NCBI GenBank assembly: GCA_937885015.1
Contig: CALAAS010000012.1
Coordinates: forward strand, 14,929 to 78,928
Direction of reading: 5' to 3'
DNA from: an uncultured Clostridium sp.
GTDB lineage: Bacteria > Bacillota > Clostridia > Lachnospirales > Lachnospiraceae
DNA: 64,000 nt
Numbering within the stretch: position 1 is the stretch's first letter; each line of letters begins with the position of its first letter. This document shows, in pieces, positions 17,801-30,600 of the stretch. The notes beneath the pieces are model-generated. The model had not been told where the DNA came from and did not search any database. It saw nothing but the letters and a program-made list of their open reading frames with translations. The position numbers and the translations under genes are program-made.

Positions 17801-18651
17801 TAAAGTGGGAGGGAAATGAGGAGAGGAAGATACGTGCTGCGGTGTGGCCGGAAGAGGCCTGGAACCGGGAACTGGTGTGGAGCGCCAGTGATGATGCACT
17901 TCTGGTAAAAGAAGATGGAACAGTATCTGCGGCGTTGGCCGCAGATTGGATCCGAACCCTGGAGCGGGAAGGCAGAACAGAGGGACGCCATAGCTGTGTG
18001 ATTACAGTGAGGACAAAGGACGGAAGCTGCCAGGTGCAGATTCCCGTTACTCTGGTCTGTCGGGTGTCAGATCAGACCTATTCGGGGGGAGGCGGTTCAT
18101 CGGGAGGATCATCAGGAGGATCTTCAGGAGGAGGCAGCTCTTCGGGAGGCAGTTCACCGGGAAGCGGTCCGGCATCAGCATCCGGTCCGGCGTCGGCAAG
18201 GACAGAAGGGCCGGCAGCTCCGGGAAGTATGCAGGGAATATGGGAGGAACGGGAAAATGGGCGATGGCGTTTTTGGTATGGGAACGATTTTCTTTCCAAT
18301 CAGTGGGCCTATATTCATAATCCGTATGCCAATGGATCGGCCGGTCAGGAGTCATCTTCCTGGTTTCGTTTTGACAAAGAAGGGTATCTGGTAACTGGAT
18401 GGTATACAGATACAGATGGAAAGCAGTATTTTTTGTGGCCGTTTTCTGATGGAACGAAAGGGAGAATGGTAACAGGATGGCAGTGGATTGCCGGGGAAGA
18501 TGGTCTGCTTCGACGTTATTATTTCCATGAAATATCGGACGGAACCAGGGGGCGGCTTTACCGGGATGAGAAGACGCCGGACGGAAATCTGGTAAACGAA
18601 CAGGGGGAGTGGGTGTCTGATGGCCGTGTGCAGGTAAAGCAGTTGCTGTAG
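14836..18651 (+). CDS. Large exported GLUG/Ig-like surface protein with C-terminal cell-wall-binding repeats
   Basis: The 1271-residue protein has a signal peptide (hydrophobic WMAVLVLMSLLMTG, cleavage near AWA-G at about 48). A low-complexity stretch rich in ATESE/ATGSE/ATPSE units spans residues 65-95. A beta-helix-like region of GLUG-type repeats follows (SVGILAGVS, SVGGMVGTV, AVGGIVGL, KTGGMVGQ; about 240-410). Several Ig-like beta modules with WSV/WHV/WSA-type strands occupy about 570-1085, followed by a Gly/Ser linker. The last 130 residues hold Trp/Tyr-rich choline- or glucan-binding-type repeats (WFRFDKEGYLVTGWY). These repeats would hold it on wall polymers without a sortase. The start has a strong AAGGAGG and lies 22 bases after the previous gene. 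It is probably an adhesin or a matrix component. Confidence 0.75.
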   Translation: MRKMAEWNRQRKREYGKKHIKAGKPWMAVLVLMSLLMTGVGSAPAWAGNYVFVDQEEGKRGTGAGWATESEIRLATGSEARRAEMAATPSELRADGLITPSLGDLWEGWDADFSFLDGSQGFGTKERPFQIRTKEQLMGLSQLTAMGMSADPGSPITVGDYSEAWFELAADLDLGGMDWIPMGYYCDSSEFDGEVDHPFTAHFNGRGRTISNFRLNREQWPCVGFFGELSGAEVKNLCLEPGKTVTGKNSVGILAGVSRDSRIFNCTVKGNVEGDGSVGGMVGTVEGTDKTASVIENGTALVTVRVHSGSERFAGGIAGKAAASSLVDCRVETGDNRISRIQGEDAAVGGIVGLQNDTDLYNLYVSGTIGGPGSRKTGGMVGQRIAGDLKVARFEGNIGQSGTGISGYRGTFIGYRAESDYFRYGEDVAWLFADTESKIAANVCGSQIPDDNLYTYEDHIGYSHGGDVFFSLVQGGVSRESEEIFYCEELENGILKILDEELGGVTDWEANGYELDHFAPNDAGRPARGYLVTIPQVDTVSNGLHYYDVAALEARGSGAYDRTIDREHRRAVAAGRTVTVSTAPRNTGNSRFQMKGVPVYTEKGKKRDTVYVKGGEYTFVMPQENTEVSAVYEKVAVRVSLNPQKVKFSVVEERTGDRRNPVKVTRVMDQNGRLIARYINGELEKGTEVQPVRVEAVVDTNNDVEDASVLWSVDDPDLIELLANEDEDSQGYTRQSASIRLNLSSSFITDLVQKLEREQAEGGFAQAIPDTIYGAGHQNGGVAILTAKTRPSASFEGKPCTGNARIEVTFRILDKTYVAGSRAELDKGALAFTVMRRLTGNRKNPQEQISVTGPQTLTASFTPDFFDKKEISWHVSDEAVISLSGKEKDALVSAVSDAKWIQDLIRADTGHHAGRPYEPQTSSGNRTVQVTVIGEDMLGNRCQASCPVTVYFETKDESRIYAERIAAEPEKLLFDLKLTKTGRRFSPTVKWEGNEERKIRAAVWPEEAWNRELVWSASDDALLVKEDGTVSAALAADWIRTLEREGRTEGRHSCVITVRTKDGSCQVQIPVTLVCRVSDQTYSGGGGSSGGSSGGSSGGGSSSGGSSPGSGPASASGPASARTEGPAAPGSMQGIWEERENGRWRFWYGNDFLSNQWAYIHNPYANGSAGQESSSWFRFDKEGYLVTGWYTDTDGKQYFLWPFSDGTKGRMVTGWQWIAGEDGLLRRYYFHEISDGTRGRLYRDEKTPDGNLVNEQGEWVSDGRVQVKQLL

Positions 18652-18685
18652 GATGAGGAAAATCTGAGAAAAGAGGGGTGTGCGG

Positions 18686-21600
18686 ATGAAACAGGGAAGG
18701 ACAGGATACGGAACGATGCAGATATGGATAAGAGAAATAGTAAAAAGAGGGGCAGCCTGTGGCATGGCAGCCGTTCTGGGACTGATGACGGCAATTCCCT
18801 GGCTTCCGCCATTCACGGTTCACGCAGCAGATGGCTCTGGTCGTCGGACGATCCTGACTTCCGCCTACGGTGATACGGATCTGGGGCATAAGCTGTATTG
18901 TATTGATCGTGGCGGACTGGCCTTGTGGGGAATTGCCGATGACGGGGACGTATATGAATGTCATCGCCCATCCGAGGCCTCCGTACCTCTTTCGGAAATG
19001 GAAAAACGCTATGTGTTCTGGGCAATGGTAACACAGAAAGCGGCAATGGGGGATGATAAGGCCGGAAGAGTCATGGAATGTGCCAACGCAGGGGCCCAGG
19101 CAAAAGGGTGGCCTGTGATAGATTCGAGAGTCAGTGAGGAGGATCTGAAAGAGCTGATTTATCTGTCATCCACCAGAGCCAGATATCCCTGGCTGGAATT
19201 TGTGGCCGGGCACAGCGAGTCGTATATGGAAATGGGAGGTCTGATCGGAACTGGAAATTCCACCGTGGGAGGGAAGAACATACCGGAGATTCTTTCCGGA
19301 GCGTTGACAGTTTCCTCTGCTTTGAAGGTAAACGGGGATACAGGGATTCTTTCCTTTGACCCGTCTGGAGCGGATGCAGAGTTTATAAGAACTGTGCCGA
19401 TGGAGTTTTCTACGGATGGAGGAGTTACGTACAGTGCAGGCACGCCGGAGGGATGGAGTATCCTGAAAACGGATACGGAGATCCATTTTACAGCGACAGT
19501 CCAACGTCCTCCATCCGTACTGATTCGGTTTGGGACAGAGGGAACTCCGTATGAATCCGGCGGCGGGAGCGGTAAGACGGAGAAAGAGGTTCTGGACTCC
19601 TGCCTGGAAATCTGGGAGTGCGTGGACTGTTCTGGAAATCACAGAGGAGGAACTCCGCCTTCCAGTCCGGTATGGGAGCATCAGCGGATGGTATGGTTGG
19701 AGGTGGAGAGCTGTTCGGCCAACTATTATGCAATGCTTGGCGGTCAGCCGGCAGGTCCGGCGGCCGATGGGCAGCTGGCGTTTCAGATTTACCGGCATGA
19801 AGAAGAATTTAAGTCCCACTATAATGTTCAGCTTGAAAAGTATGACTATGAGACGGGAAAACCGCTGGAAGGGGCACGATTTGCCCTTTTGGAGCGGTTT
19901 GACGATCAGGAGGCCGTTGACCGGGAGCGGGACGGGGGGGAGACACTGTATGAAGGCGGTGCTCCCTATGCCGGCGGCTATAAGGACAAACCGGCTGTCT
20001 GGGATGGATTTCGTCAGGTGGCGAGCCTGGTTACAGATGAGAGCGGTCACATTGCCAGAACGGTTATCCATGGATACCGGTATGATAAGACATTTTGCAA
20101 TGGTCATCCGGCACCGCAGTTTGTTCCGGTTCCAGAGCCGGAAGAGGACGAGGAGACGGGGGAGATCCTCAATGAGGATGAAATAGAGGAAGCAAGAAGC
20201 CGCAACCGTCAGCTGGCAGAAACCTGGATGGCCTGTCGGGAGGATTGTGACCGGAAGGCGGAAGGTGATTTTTCCGGTGTTCATTTTCACTGGATTATGG
20301 AGCAGGTATTTCAGGGGAAAATTGAAGAAATTTCCCATTCTGGCGGAGAAGAAGGAGAAATACCGGATGGAGGGGAGCAGTCTGATCCGGGCGGAGAAGT
20401 TTCCTTCCAAAAATCCGGCTGTCAGGCGGATTGTGAGGCGACATATAAAAAATTTATTTCCATGAAATACAGTTATACGTTTCGGGAATTTCAGGCCCGG
20501 GATGGCTATATTCTTCATGGGAACCATCCGGATGATCTGCCGGTAGAGGTTATTGTGACAGATGCTTCGGAAAACGGGGCCCATGGACGGTTTGCTGGAG
20601 AATACAGCGAGAATGTGATACAGGGAAAAGGGGGGTCAGGCGCAGAGATTTCTGACCACGCATTGCCGAGGACGCAGGCTGCTGCCGGGGTGTTTGGAAC
20701 GCGGGAAACCGCCACGCCATCGATGGCAAATCCCCCTTCCTTTGTGTTTTGGGATGAGGAGGAGGCAACGCCTGGCCAGCTGGAGGAAGCAGAAAAGGCC
20801 TCTCCTTCAGAACTTTCCATTTCCTGGAGCCTTCCTTCCAGGCAATTGCGAAATCCAGAGGTTCTCTCTGCTGTATATGACGGTGGAGACCTTTTTCTTC
20901 CGGCCTATGAGGCAGCGCTTGGTGCTGCCAGTGTGGGAAGGGAGATAGAGCCGGGAGAGAGCGGCCGGTACAGTCACTGCGGCAATGCAGACGGTGAGGG
21001 AGATTCTTTTCGTGTATACGATCATCGAACCGAGGGAGAGATTCATATCAATAAAAGAGACATGGAGCTTTTGATGGGTGAGCGGGAAAAGGGGAGTTCT
21101 TACGGGGAGGCCCAGGGCGATGCCACGCTGGAGGGAGCGGTATATGGCCTGTTTGCTGCGGAAGATCTGACACATCCGGACGGAAAAACAGGTATTGTAT
21201 ATCGGGCAAATCAGCTGACATCGATAGCAGCGACAGACCGGGACGGGAATGCGTCATTTTTAGCTTATACGGAGGCACCGGGGCGGACTTATGATTACAA
21301 AAAGGGGGAGATTGTGGATACCGGGGACGGATGGGGGCAAAAAGCACCTGGAAATTTGTATTGTGAGGAAACGTATCCGGATGATTATACGGGAGACGGA
21401 AAATATCACAGATCTTATTATAACAGCAGGAGTGAAAACGGAAATGATTGGATTGGACGGCCGCTTCTTTTGGGGAGTTATTATATAAAAGAGCTCAGCC
21501 GGTCGGAGGGATATGAGCTTTCGGTGGGAAATCGGAAGCAGGAACTGACAAACCGGGGGCAGTTTTTGGACAGCGGCGTGCCGGAGGGAGGACGGGGATA

Positions 21601-24600
21601 TGCCAGGATTGCTGCGCCGTTTATGGCAGAGGAACAGACAGAGGAGGAGGGGGAAGGCGCACGTGGCAATGAATTGTTTTTTGCCTCCGCATCAATGGAT
21701 ACGGAAAACCAGCAGTATGACGTGGTACTGCGCGGTCTTCCGGAGGGCGTGCGGGTATATCGGAAGGAAACGGGCGTCCGGGAGGAGCAGATTACGGTTG
21801 GAACCGGGGTTTATGAAGCGGTGCCTGTGATGGATGCTCAGGGGAACCCGGTATATGTCAGAGCGGAGCGGGATGGGCAGTATCCAAGATATGAAGCGGA
21901 CGGGAGTCCTGCCATGCGGGAAACTCCAGCTGTCTGTGCCGCCGGGGCCTTTCGCCAGGTGGCTGTCCGGGAGTTGGATGAAGACCTGGTCTCAGCTGTG
22001 TTGTTCCGGGCGGAGCCAGGAATGACAGAGGAGGAAAATGAAGCCATGTTGAAGGCACCGTATGGAATAGATACCTATCTGTTTGTCAAGGCAAAAACAG
22101 AGGCGGCTCTTCGCAGGAACAGAAAAGCAACGCCGGGACGAAAAGAAGCGGAAGGGATTTTATATTCCAGTTTGGAAGAGGGAATATTTGACCGGGGAAT
22201 CCGGGCTGATGCGGAGGAACAGACTGGAAAAACAGCGGGAGAGGATGGGGGAGGAACCATATTTGGAGCGCCGGTTCAGGAAATAGAGGTGAAAAAAAAC
22301 GGAGTGGGAGGAGGTCCGATCACAGCAGGCGAGGCAGTCGTTGCCATTTTGGATTTTTACAATCAAAACCCGTTTTACAGCTATGGAGGCGTAGATGGCT
22401 GGAGAGAGACGCAGGATTCCTATGTGTTTTTGGTCTATGCCAGTGTGGCCGGCAATCCGGAAAATTTTATGGTTTTGGGAAGTGATCCAGAAACAGACAG
22501 TGTAATTTACCATCGGGTTTCGTGGATCCCGGAGCGTACCTCTGAATCCCCCAGATATATATATGCTGCATATTCCAATAAGGAAGACGCCGGGGCATTT
22601 GGAACCTATGGACAGTACCGGCAAGGGCAGAGCGGCTCTTCGGTCCTGGCGGATGCCGTTCTTGTGCCGGATGCGGAGGCAGACGGGGATGGGAAGCTGA
22701 TTTCGCGTATGAGGAAGGAGAATGTCTACTATGAGCCTGGCGAAATTGTATGCGCTCCGGACGGGCATCCTCTGCAGGCCGTTGAATACCGGGAAAAAAC
22801 GGAAACAGTTATGCAGAAGGCGGAGCAGGTCAGATGGTGTGAGGTGCCGGTGGTGCGAAAGCCGGACGGAACCTATGTGATCCGCGTCAGGGCATCGTAT
22901 ACAGACGGGTTTGGCATATCTCATTCCAATGCAGGCAGGGAACAGGTCATAGAGTGGAAAGCAGTTTTAAAGGAACCCTTTGTTTCCCTGTCTCCAGAGG
23001 AGGCAGACAGCCTTGGCAATGGGTTCCCAGCCGGCCATCCCATGAACAGCGCCAGCTACTGGACCCGAGTAAGGAATGCCAGAGCTCAAGCCTTTCTGGA
23101 TTGGAATCGTCAAAGCCTGGAGGGAGAGAATACATATATCAGAACGGTATGTTTGGAGTATCCCGGCCAGGAGGGTTGCTTTCAGGACGGCAGCACCCGA
23201 AATCAGCCGATTGGCGTGGAGGAACGGATTATTCGACAGAGGGTTCGGGTAATCAAGGATATTGCCAGAACGGAACAGGGACAGTATGAGAATAATACGC
23301 AGGCAGAGAGCGGGCACCAGGATTCCTTTACACTGGGAAATGGAAGTCTGGAAAATGCGGCGGCGGCCATTCCCAATTTCAGATTTAAGTTGTACTTAAA
23401 ATCGAACCTGGAACGCCTTTATCGGGACGAAAAGGGAGAAATCTGCTGGGTCAGCCGGATCGGAGAGGAGACGGATGCAGAAGTGTGGAAGGCAGGTATG
23501 CCGGATCTGGATGAGCGATATGCGCCAGTCTGGAAGTTTTATACCAAAGTCCCGCATCATTCCTGGTCAGAGACCAGCGGAGCTGTCAATAACAATGTGT
23601 GGAAGGAAGCGGCGGCAGCCAATGGAGAACTGTATTCTCGTGGTGCGGATGGATTCTTAAAGGATGAAAGAAATGGCGGGTATACAAGGCTTCTGGAGGA
23701 GATTCCTTCCGGGACGGAAGGGGAAGATTCCGGTTCCCGGGAGCCGGTCTGGAATTATGCAAAATTTTTTGATGCCATTGCGGTGGCCAATCGGGATAAA
23801 TGGGACCGGAGAGATCCGTTAAGCACCTCCTTTAAACCGCTGGTGCCCCAGTCATCGGAAACAGCCAGGGAAAATGCCAGGCGGTCGGATGCAGTCCGGC
23901 AGTTTGCAGTTACCTGGTATCTGAAGGAGGAGGTAAAAAAGAAAACGGAAAAAAATGAAGCTGGAAATCGTCAGCCTTTGGGCGGGAGCGCGGCGTATCA
24001 GGAGGAAGTGTATGACAGGGCGCTTTATGCAGCTATTTTAAAGGCAGAGGATTACCTGAAACCATTTTTTGACCGGGATCTGGATGAACTCTATGCCATT
24101 GCCTGGGACAGCGCGCCCGAAGGAGGCCGGGACGGAGACGTTACGACATTGTCTGCGGATACGAGGAAGGAGGCGGAAAACGCTGCGGAGCCGGAAGTTT
24201 TTTGTGAGGGGATTTCACGGTATCTTCCCTATGGAACGTACGTGGCAGTGGAGCAGCAGCCCTACTGCAGCGCATGGGGGGATTTTGAAAACCGCCATTA
24301 TGAGGTGGATGAACCAAGGGAAGTGCTGGTGCCGTTTGCATCAGAAAAATCAGGGGAGCCTGCCCGGGAATTTTTCTATGATGCCTCTGCCTTGCCGAAC
24401 GAGATGGCAGAGCGCTATGAAATCCGGATGAATGAGGAATGGGAAGAGATGGGAGGGGAGGACAGACGGTGCCACGTAATACGTGCCCATAATCGGGATG
24501 GTGATTTCGAAATTTATAAGTACGGCCTTTCTTTTTCCCATCGGACAGGCACCATCGACTATCCGGGCGGGCATCGGGAATATGCCGGCTTTTTGCCGGT

Positions 24601-27600
24601 TCAAGAACCCTTTGATCCGTATAAAGATCTGTACAGCAGGGAAAATGAAAAATGCCGCTATCCGGCCAATTTACGTGTCGGTCAGTATTACTGGTATGGT
24701 TCCCTGGCAGAGATGAAAAGGAAGGCGGGGGGAAGGCAGACAATTACGGGAAGCCTGACAGGGGTAGATGGCCGATATTTTTCTGCGCTGGTTCCAAATT
24801 CTCTGATTGGGGAGAGGGAGGTATCCTGCGTGTCATTTCGGAACCGGCTTTACAGTACCGTAATTCGGGTTGAAAAGCTGGATGCGGAGACGGGGGAGAA
24901 CATTCTCCATGATGGTGCAGTGTTTGCCATATACAGTGCTCTTCGCAAGGATGGTGAGAACAGCGGCGGCGAGGCACGATTTTATAAGGCAGATACATCG
25001 GTAACCGGAAGTCGGGAATTTTTGGAGGCCATGGGGGCCAGAGAAATAAGGCCGGTTTCAGAAATGGAGTGGTTTCCGTCAAGATATCCGTGGCGTCCTC
25101 CCTATGAGGGCCTGTATACGGGAATTATTCCGGCTGGGACGCCTATGGCGTTGGAAAAAGAGCCAGTGTGGATGAAAGATGAAACAGGAGTTTGCACCGG
25201 TGTGTTCCGGGCATACAGTACTCTGCGGGACAACGGGGGAAATCCGGAGCGGCAGCAGACCGGCTATCTGGAGACACCGGAGCCGCTGGGGGCTGGCGTG
25301 TATGTGCTTTGTGAGCTGGATGCGCCGGCCGGTTATGTGAAAAGCCGTCCTGTTGCAGTGGAGGTCTATTCAGATGAGGTAATGTATTATCAGAACGGAA
25401 TGGAGGAACGGCGCGTTCGAGCTGTGGACTATGGAGACTTGTCCCGGGTGTATGTGACAGATATGCCCATATGCCTTTCGGTTCGCAAGGTAAAACAGGA
25501 TGATAAGACAATTTCCTTTGAGATGAACGAAAGAAGGGAAGGAAGTTTGACAGAGTTGGCAGCAGCCTGGGGACTGGAAAACCTGGAACTGGCCTGGAAT
25601 GATTCCGGTACATATCTGGGGTACGGATGGCCCAGAGGGTTTCTGGATTATCTGCAGGCGAGAAAAGAAGCGGGGGAGGAGATAGAGATTCTTTACGAAG
25701 ATGGGATATTTACGGGAAAGGCAATTCTAAGCCGGACACCGGATACGGCGGATGATGAAAACCGGTTTCTTCCAGGGGCAGTTATGACACTGTATGATGC
25801 GATTCCGATAATTCCAAATGGAGATATAAAGGACAAAGCTTTTTCCGGCGTGAATGTTGTGAGAGATTCTTTTGGAAATGTGACCCGTATGTATGTGCAG
25901 AAAGGGTATGCGGGAAGGCAGACCATTTTTGTGCGGGAAAAAGAGGGAGAATTGCCTGAATACCAGAGATACCATCTGGACGATGCCGTAAACGATCGCG
26001 GAAGAGGAAACTGGATTTCCAGGACTGTGGAGCGGGAGGATACGGATATTCTGTTTTACGATCTGGGGGATCTGGAGGTTTTTCAAAAGATTGGCGGACG
26101 AAGGATGGCTTTTGACAGGGAAGGAAACCAGATTACTCCCAGGGATGGCATGTCTGTATTTGCGCAGAAGGGAGGACGGGCATTTCTGGAAATACAGTGT
26201 CAGGAATATGAAAACCTTCACTACAGTGAAAAGGAAAGGCAATTTGAGCAGGTTCCGGAAAAGACAGAGATATACCATCTGGATGAAAATGGAAACCGGG
26301 ATGCCTGCGTGGATCCCTATACGGGAATGGCGTATACAGTGGAGGAAAAGACTGGAAAGCGATTGGTATGGCCGGTCACAATTTCACGGGATTCCTATGG
26401 AAATGTAATTTCACGGGAGAAAATAAAGACGGGGCGCATTGCTTCCGTTCATGCGGATACAGAAAAGGAATATACCATAGGAACCTTTGATGGGAACCGG
26501 CTTTTGCCGCAGTTGAATCCGATTGTGTCTGAAAATGGTCTTCCGGAGTATTACCAGAGATCCCGTCTTCTTTATCGGAAGGGAACCCCGGTTTACGATC
26601 GGGATGGAGATTATGTGCGCTATCGGTACACGGATCTTTTGAGAAACTATAATCAGAATGCCTGGGAGATGCAGGACACAGAAGGACTGTCAGATATCGG
26701 GGCCAGTCCGGAAAAACCTGGCGATGATGTGCCTCTGTATCACCGCCAGGGAGAAAGTTTTCTGATGGAAAATACCTGGGTTACCGGCGAAGCATTTCCA
26801 AATGATCCATTTCAAACGGAGAAGACGGCAGGTCAGGAAGACAGGCTGAAACGCATTCCGGCGGGAAATTATATCCTGGAGGAGATAAAGACGCCTTCCG
26901 GGTATGCGCCCTGCCTCCCCCAGGGAATTTCGGTAAAAGAGGACTGCAGTCTGCAGACGGTGCGAGCAGTAAACAGGCCGATTACGGCTGTTTTTGAAAA
27001 GCTGGATGCTCCGGAAACGTATAAACGGCAGATTCTTGACCGGGATGGAATTTTGGGAGAAGATACCCCAAGGATGCGGATGGAGGGAAAAGGCAGCTAT
27101 ACGTACAGGAGTCTGCCAGGGACAGAACTCTGTCTGTTCCGGGCCAGGAGGGTGCCTTCTTTGGACCGGGAAAAATATCCCAAAGGTTATTATCTGGAAA
27201 AGAGAGAGAGGGATCCGGCCTCCTGGAACGTTTTTGGGGAAAACAACGAGGAGAAGACTGTGACAGCCAGATGGACGGTGGGAGATACTCCCGAATTTTT
27301 GGAGGGAATTCCGGCAGGGGATTATATTCTGGAAGAGACAAAGACACTTCCCGGGTACCTTCCGGAATCCATAGAGGTGGAGATCAGTCCACGGACAGAG
27401 CTTCAGAGAGTAACAGTTCCCAATGATCATATTAAGGTGGAGATTAGTAAATATGAGGAAAAGAATGGAAAAAAGGTTCCTATTTCCAATGAAAATGCAG
27501 CCATATTGGCGCTTTACCGAGCAAAGACAGACAGTCAGGAAGGCGGGCCGGATCAGGCAGAGCACTTGTCCTATGACGAATCCGATAAGGTGGCAGAATG

Positions 27601-30600
27601 GAAAACGGAGGATGCCATAGCTTACAGTAGGGGGCCGGACAGCTTTGCCGTCCGTTATCAAGAGCTGTTTCAGACGTACGGTCCGGCCTTTGGGATGGTT
27701 TCGTGGACGGGAGACCGCGGCATGGACTGCAGGGCCAGAAAGGAGGAAGAGCAGGCGACAGAAAGAGGCGAGTCGGTGCGTCAGCTTTGGGATCTGGGAA
27801 ATGGCAGCATGGCCCTGGTTCAGGTTACAAGAAATCGCCTGCAGGAAGGAACATTTGGGTGGGAATTTGATTTTAAGTTTAATTACAAAATAGAACACGG
27901 GGTAATTTCCTATGACACGCCGGAGGGGCGTCACCGCCTGGACTGTCTTCCTCTGACAGATGGGAAAAAGGGGTATTACGTTTTGGTAGAAATAAAAACT
28001 CCAGCTGGATACAGGACAGCGGCTCCAAAGGCAGTTGTAATAGAGGAGACGGCAGATATCCAGCTGTATGGTATGAAAAATGAAACCAGGTATGTGTATT
28101 TTGATAAACGTGCCATTGGCGGAGAGGTGGAAGGCAGTACTTCTCCCCAGGTAGCCGGAGCAGTTCTGGTTGTTTACAGGGCTGCGAAAGGAGGCGTTCT
28201 TTTAAAGAAACCGGAGTATGAGATAGACCGGTGGGTTTCCGGGGAAGACGGTGTCTATACCGAAGCGGACCGGAAAGAAGGATTGATTCCGCCAGGAGCT
28301 GCAGAAGGCGATCTGCGGTATCATCGAATTTCTCCTATGGCGGATGGGATTTATTACCTGACTGAAGAAACAGCGCCGGCTGGTTTTATTCCCATGGATC
28401 CTCTGCGGTTTGAAGTGCATGCAGGTTCGCCGGACGTGGTGACGGCTGAAAATTACATGAAAAAGGGAATCATCCGGATTGAAAAAAAGGATGCCCTGCA
28501 GGCAGAAAAAAAGCTTTCTGGAGCTGTATTCAATGGAAGAATCAAGGAAACGGGAGAAGTATTTTCTATTGTTACGGATCAGGAGGGCATGGGAGAGAGC
28601 AGGCCTTTGAAGACGGGCAAAACAGACAGGGGAGGACGATGGGTTCCGTATCATTTTGAAATCCGGGAGACGGTGCCTCCAGACGGTTATCAGACTTCTC
28701 TGGAGATTTTGACCGGCGTGTTTTCTGAGCAGGAGAAGCAAGAACTGGAAGTTGTGTTTTCGGTGTCTGACATGCCAACCCGGATCTGGATTGACAAGAT
28801 TAACTTTGAGACAGGAATGTTGGTAAAGGGTGCGAAGCTTTGTGTGAGAGAAGCTGTCCTTGCAGAAGGCGTCTATCGGCCTGGAGGAAGTGTGGAAGCC
28901 TGGGAAAGCACAGGGCGAGCACATCTGTTGGAAGGGGTTCTCATGGCGGGTCATACTTATTTTCTGATAGAAGAAGAGGCTCCGGAAGGTTATGGACTTT
29001 GCCCGCCAAAACTGTTTACCATATCTGACGATGGAAGGCGGATCAGCGGTGTTTCCGACAGTCGGATGGCCGTTTCGGTTGAGAAGGCTGCTGGAATGAC
29101 GGATGCGGTAAGAGAGATGAATATTCAGGGACGGAAAGCGCTGCGGATTTTTGGAAACCTTCGGGATACTGTGACAGGCCGGAACTTCCGGGTTTCTGGA
29201 AACGACCCGTATGTGCGGGAAGAAGATGGATTTAAGGAAGGGAGGGTGTACGAGCTTACGCAGACGGTGGTATTCAGCGATGGACAGGAAGAGACGGTAG
29301 AACGTCTTCGATTTCCATTGATATGGGAAAATAAAGAAGGGGAAACCGGAACAGGACGCTGCAGGCTTCCTCTGTATGATCTGGGCCAAACCTGCCTGGA
29401 GCTGGAGGAACGAACCCGCGGTAAGCTTGAGGCCTGGGAGGTGTGCAATACACCCGGGAACGGATATGGACATACCATTTTGAATCCTGAATATGAGCGC
29501 CCATTTCGTCTGCAGGTAGCCTCATTAAACGGGGCAGGAGGAAGTGCGCTGCGTCCTGGGGCAGTGGTTATATATGAAATTTTTTGCCGCGCAGAGGAAG
29601 ATGTGAAATCAGGCCAGCAGATTCAAATAGAACTGGACGGCCAGCTTGCTTTTATGCCGGCGAATTCCACAGAAGGCGGAACCTGGAAACAGGAAGAGAC
29701 AGGTGGGAAAAGTCAAGTTACCTACGAGTTGAAAGGGATGAAAAAAGGAGAGAAAAGGATATTTTCCATTGCAGCGGCGGTTCATCCGAAGGCATCCGGG
29801 GAAGTGCGTGTAATGGCTTTTTGGGAAAAAGAACAGCCAAATCGTCTGGAGGCGGTAAATCCGGTGGCAGGCGGAGGGACTTTGACCATTGCTTCCGGCA
29901 TAATGGGAACAGCAGAACGGGAGCTTAAAAAGCTGCCAGTCACATATCAGATTAAGCTGATTGGCCGGGATGGAACTGAGCTTCCGGGAAAAGTGGCCTA
30001 CAGGGGAACGGGAGATCGACGCGGTTTTATAAAAAGCGGTGAGTCCATAATAGTCTCCGGCGGGGACTATGTGACATTAAACGGTCTTCCCTGGGGGACT
30101 GAATACCGGGTAACTGCTCATATTCCGGAAACGGATGGCCTGGAAACAGCATTTCGAGATACAGAGGGTGTCATAGGCAAAGAGGGTAAAACTGCGCTCT
30201 GGGAACTTCGCAAAAATGATCCCGCCATCCGGGATCGGTTCAGAAAGGGAGAACATTACTGTCTGAAAGAGCAAGTGGAGTTGTGGCTGGATGGAAACAG
30301 CCTTCTGTACTCTACGGGAGCTTTGTCCTTTTCTTTGAATGACGAGGCGGCGGTTGCTGGAATTGGGATGGAAAATCGCCCGTCCCGCACGGTGTTTCGA
30401 AAAACAGATTTGGCGGGAAAGGAGCTTCCCAGAGCAGAGATGACGATTCGAGATTCAGCTGGAGAGGTGGTGGAACGATGGATTTCCGGACTGGAGGATC
30501 ATGAGATTACAGCCAGGCTAATTCCCGGGGAAATCTATACCCTGACAGAAGAGTATGCGCCGGATGGCTGGGCATATGCGGAGGCAATCTCCTTTACTGT

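Noticed and set aside
18108..18190. Gly/Ser codon repeat as a non-coding satellite
   Set aside because: It stays in frame as a Gly/Ser linker before wall-binding repeats.
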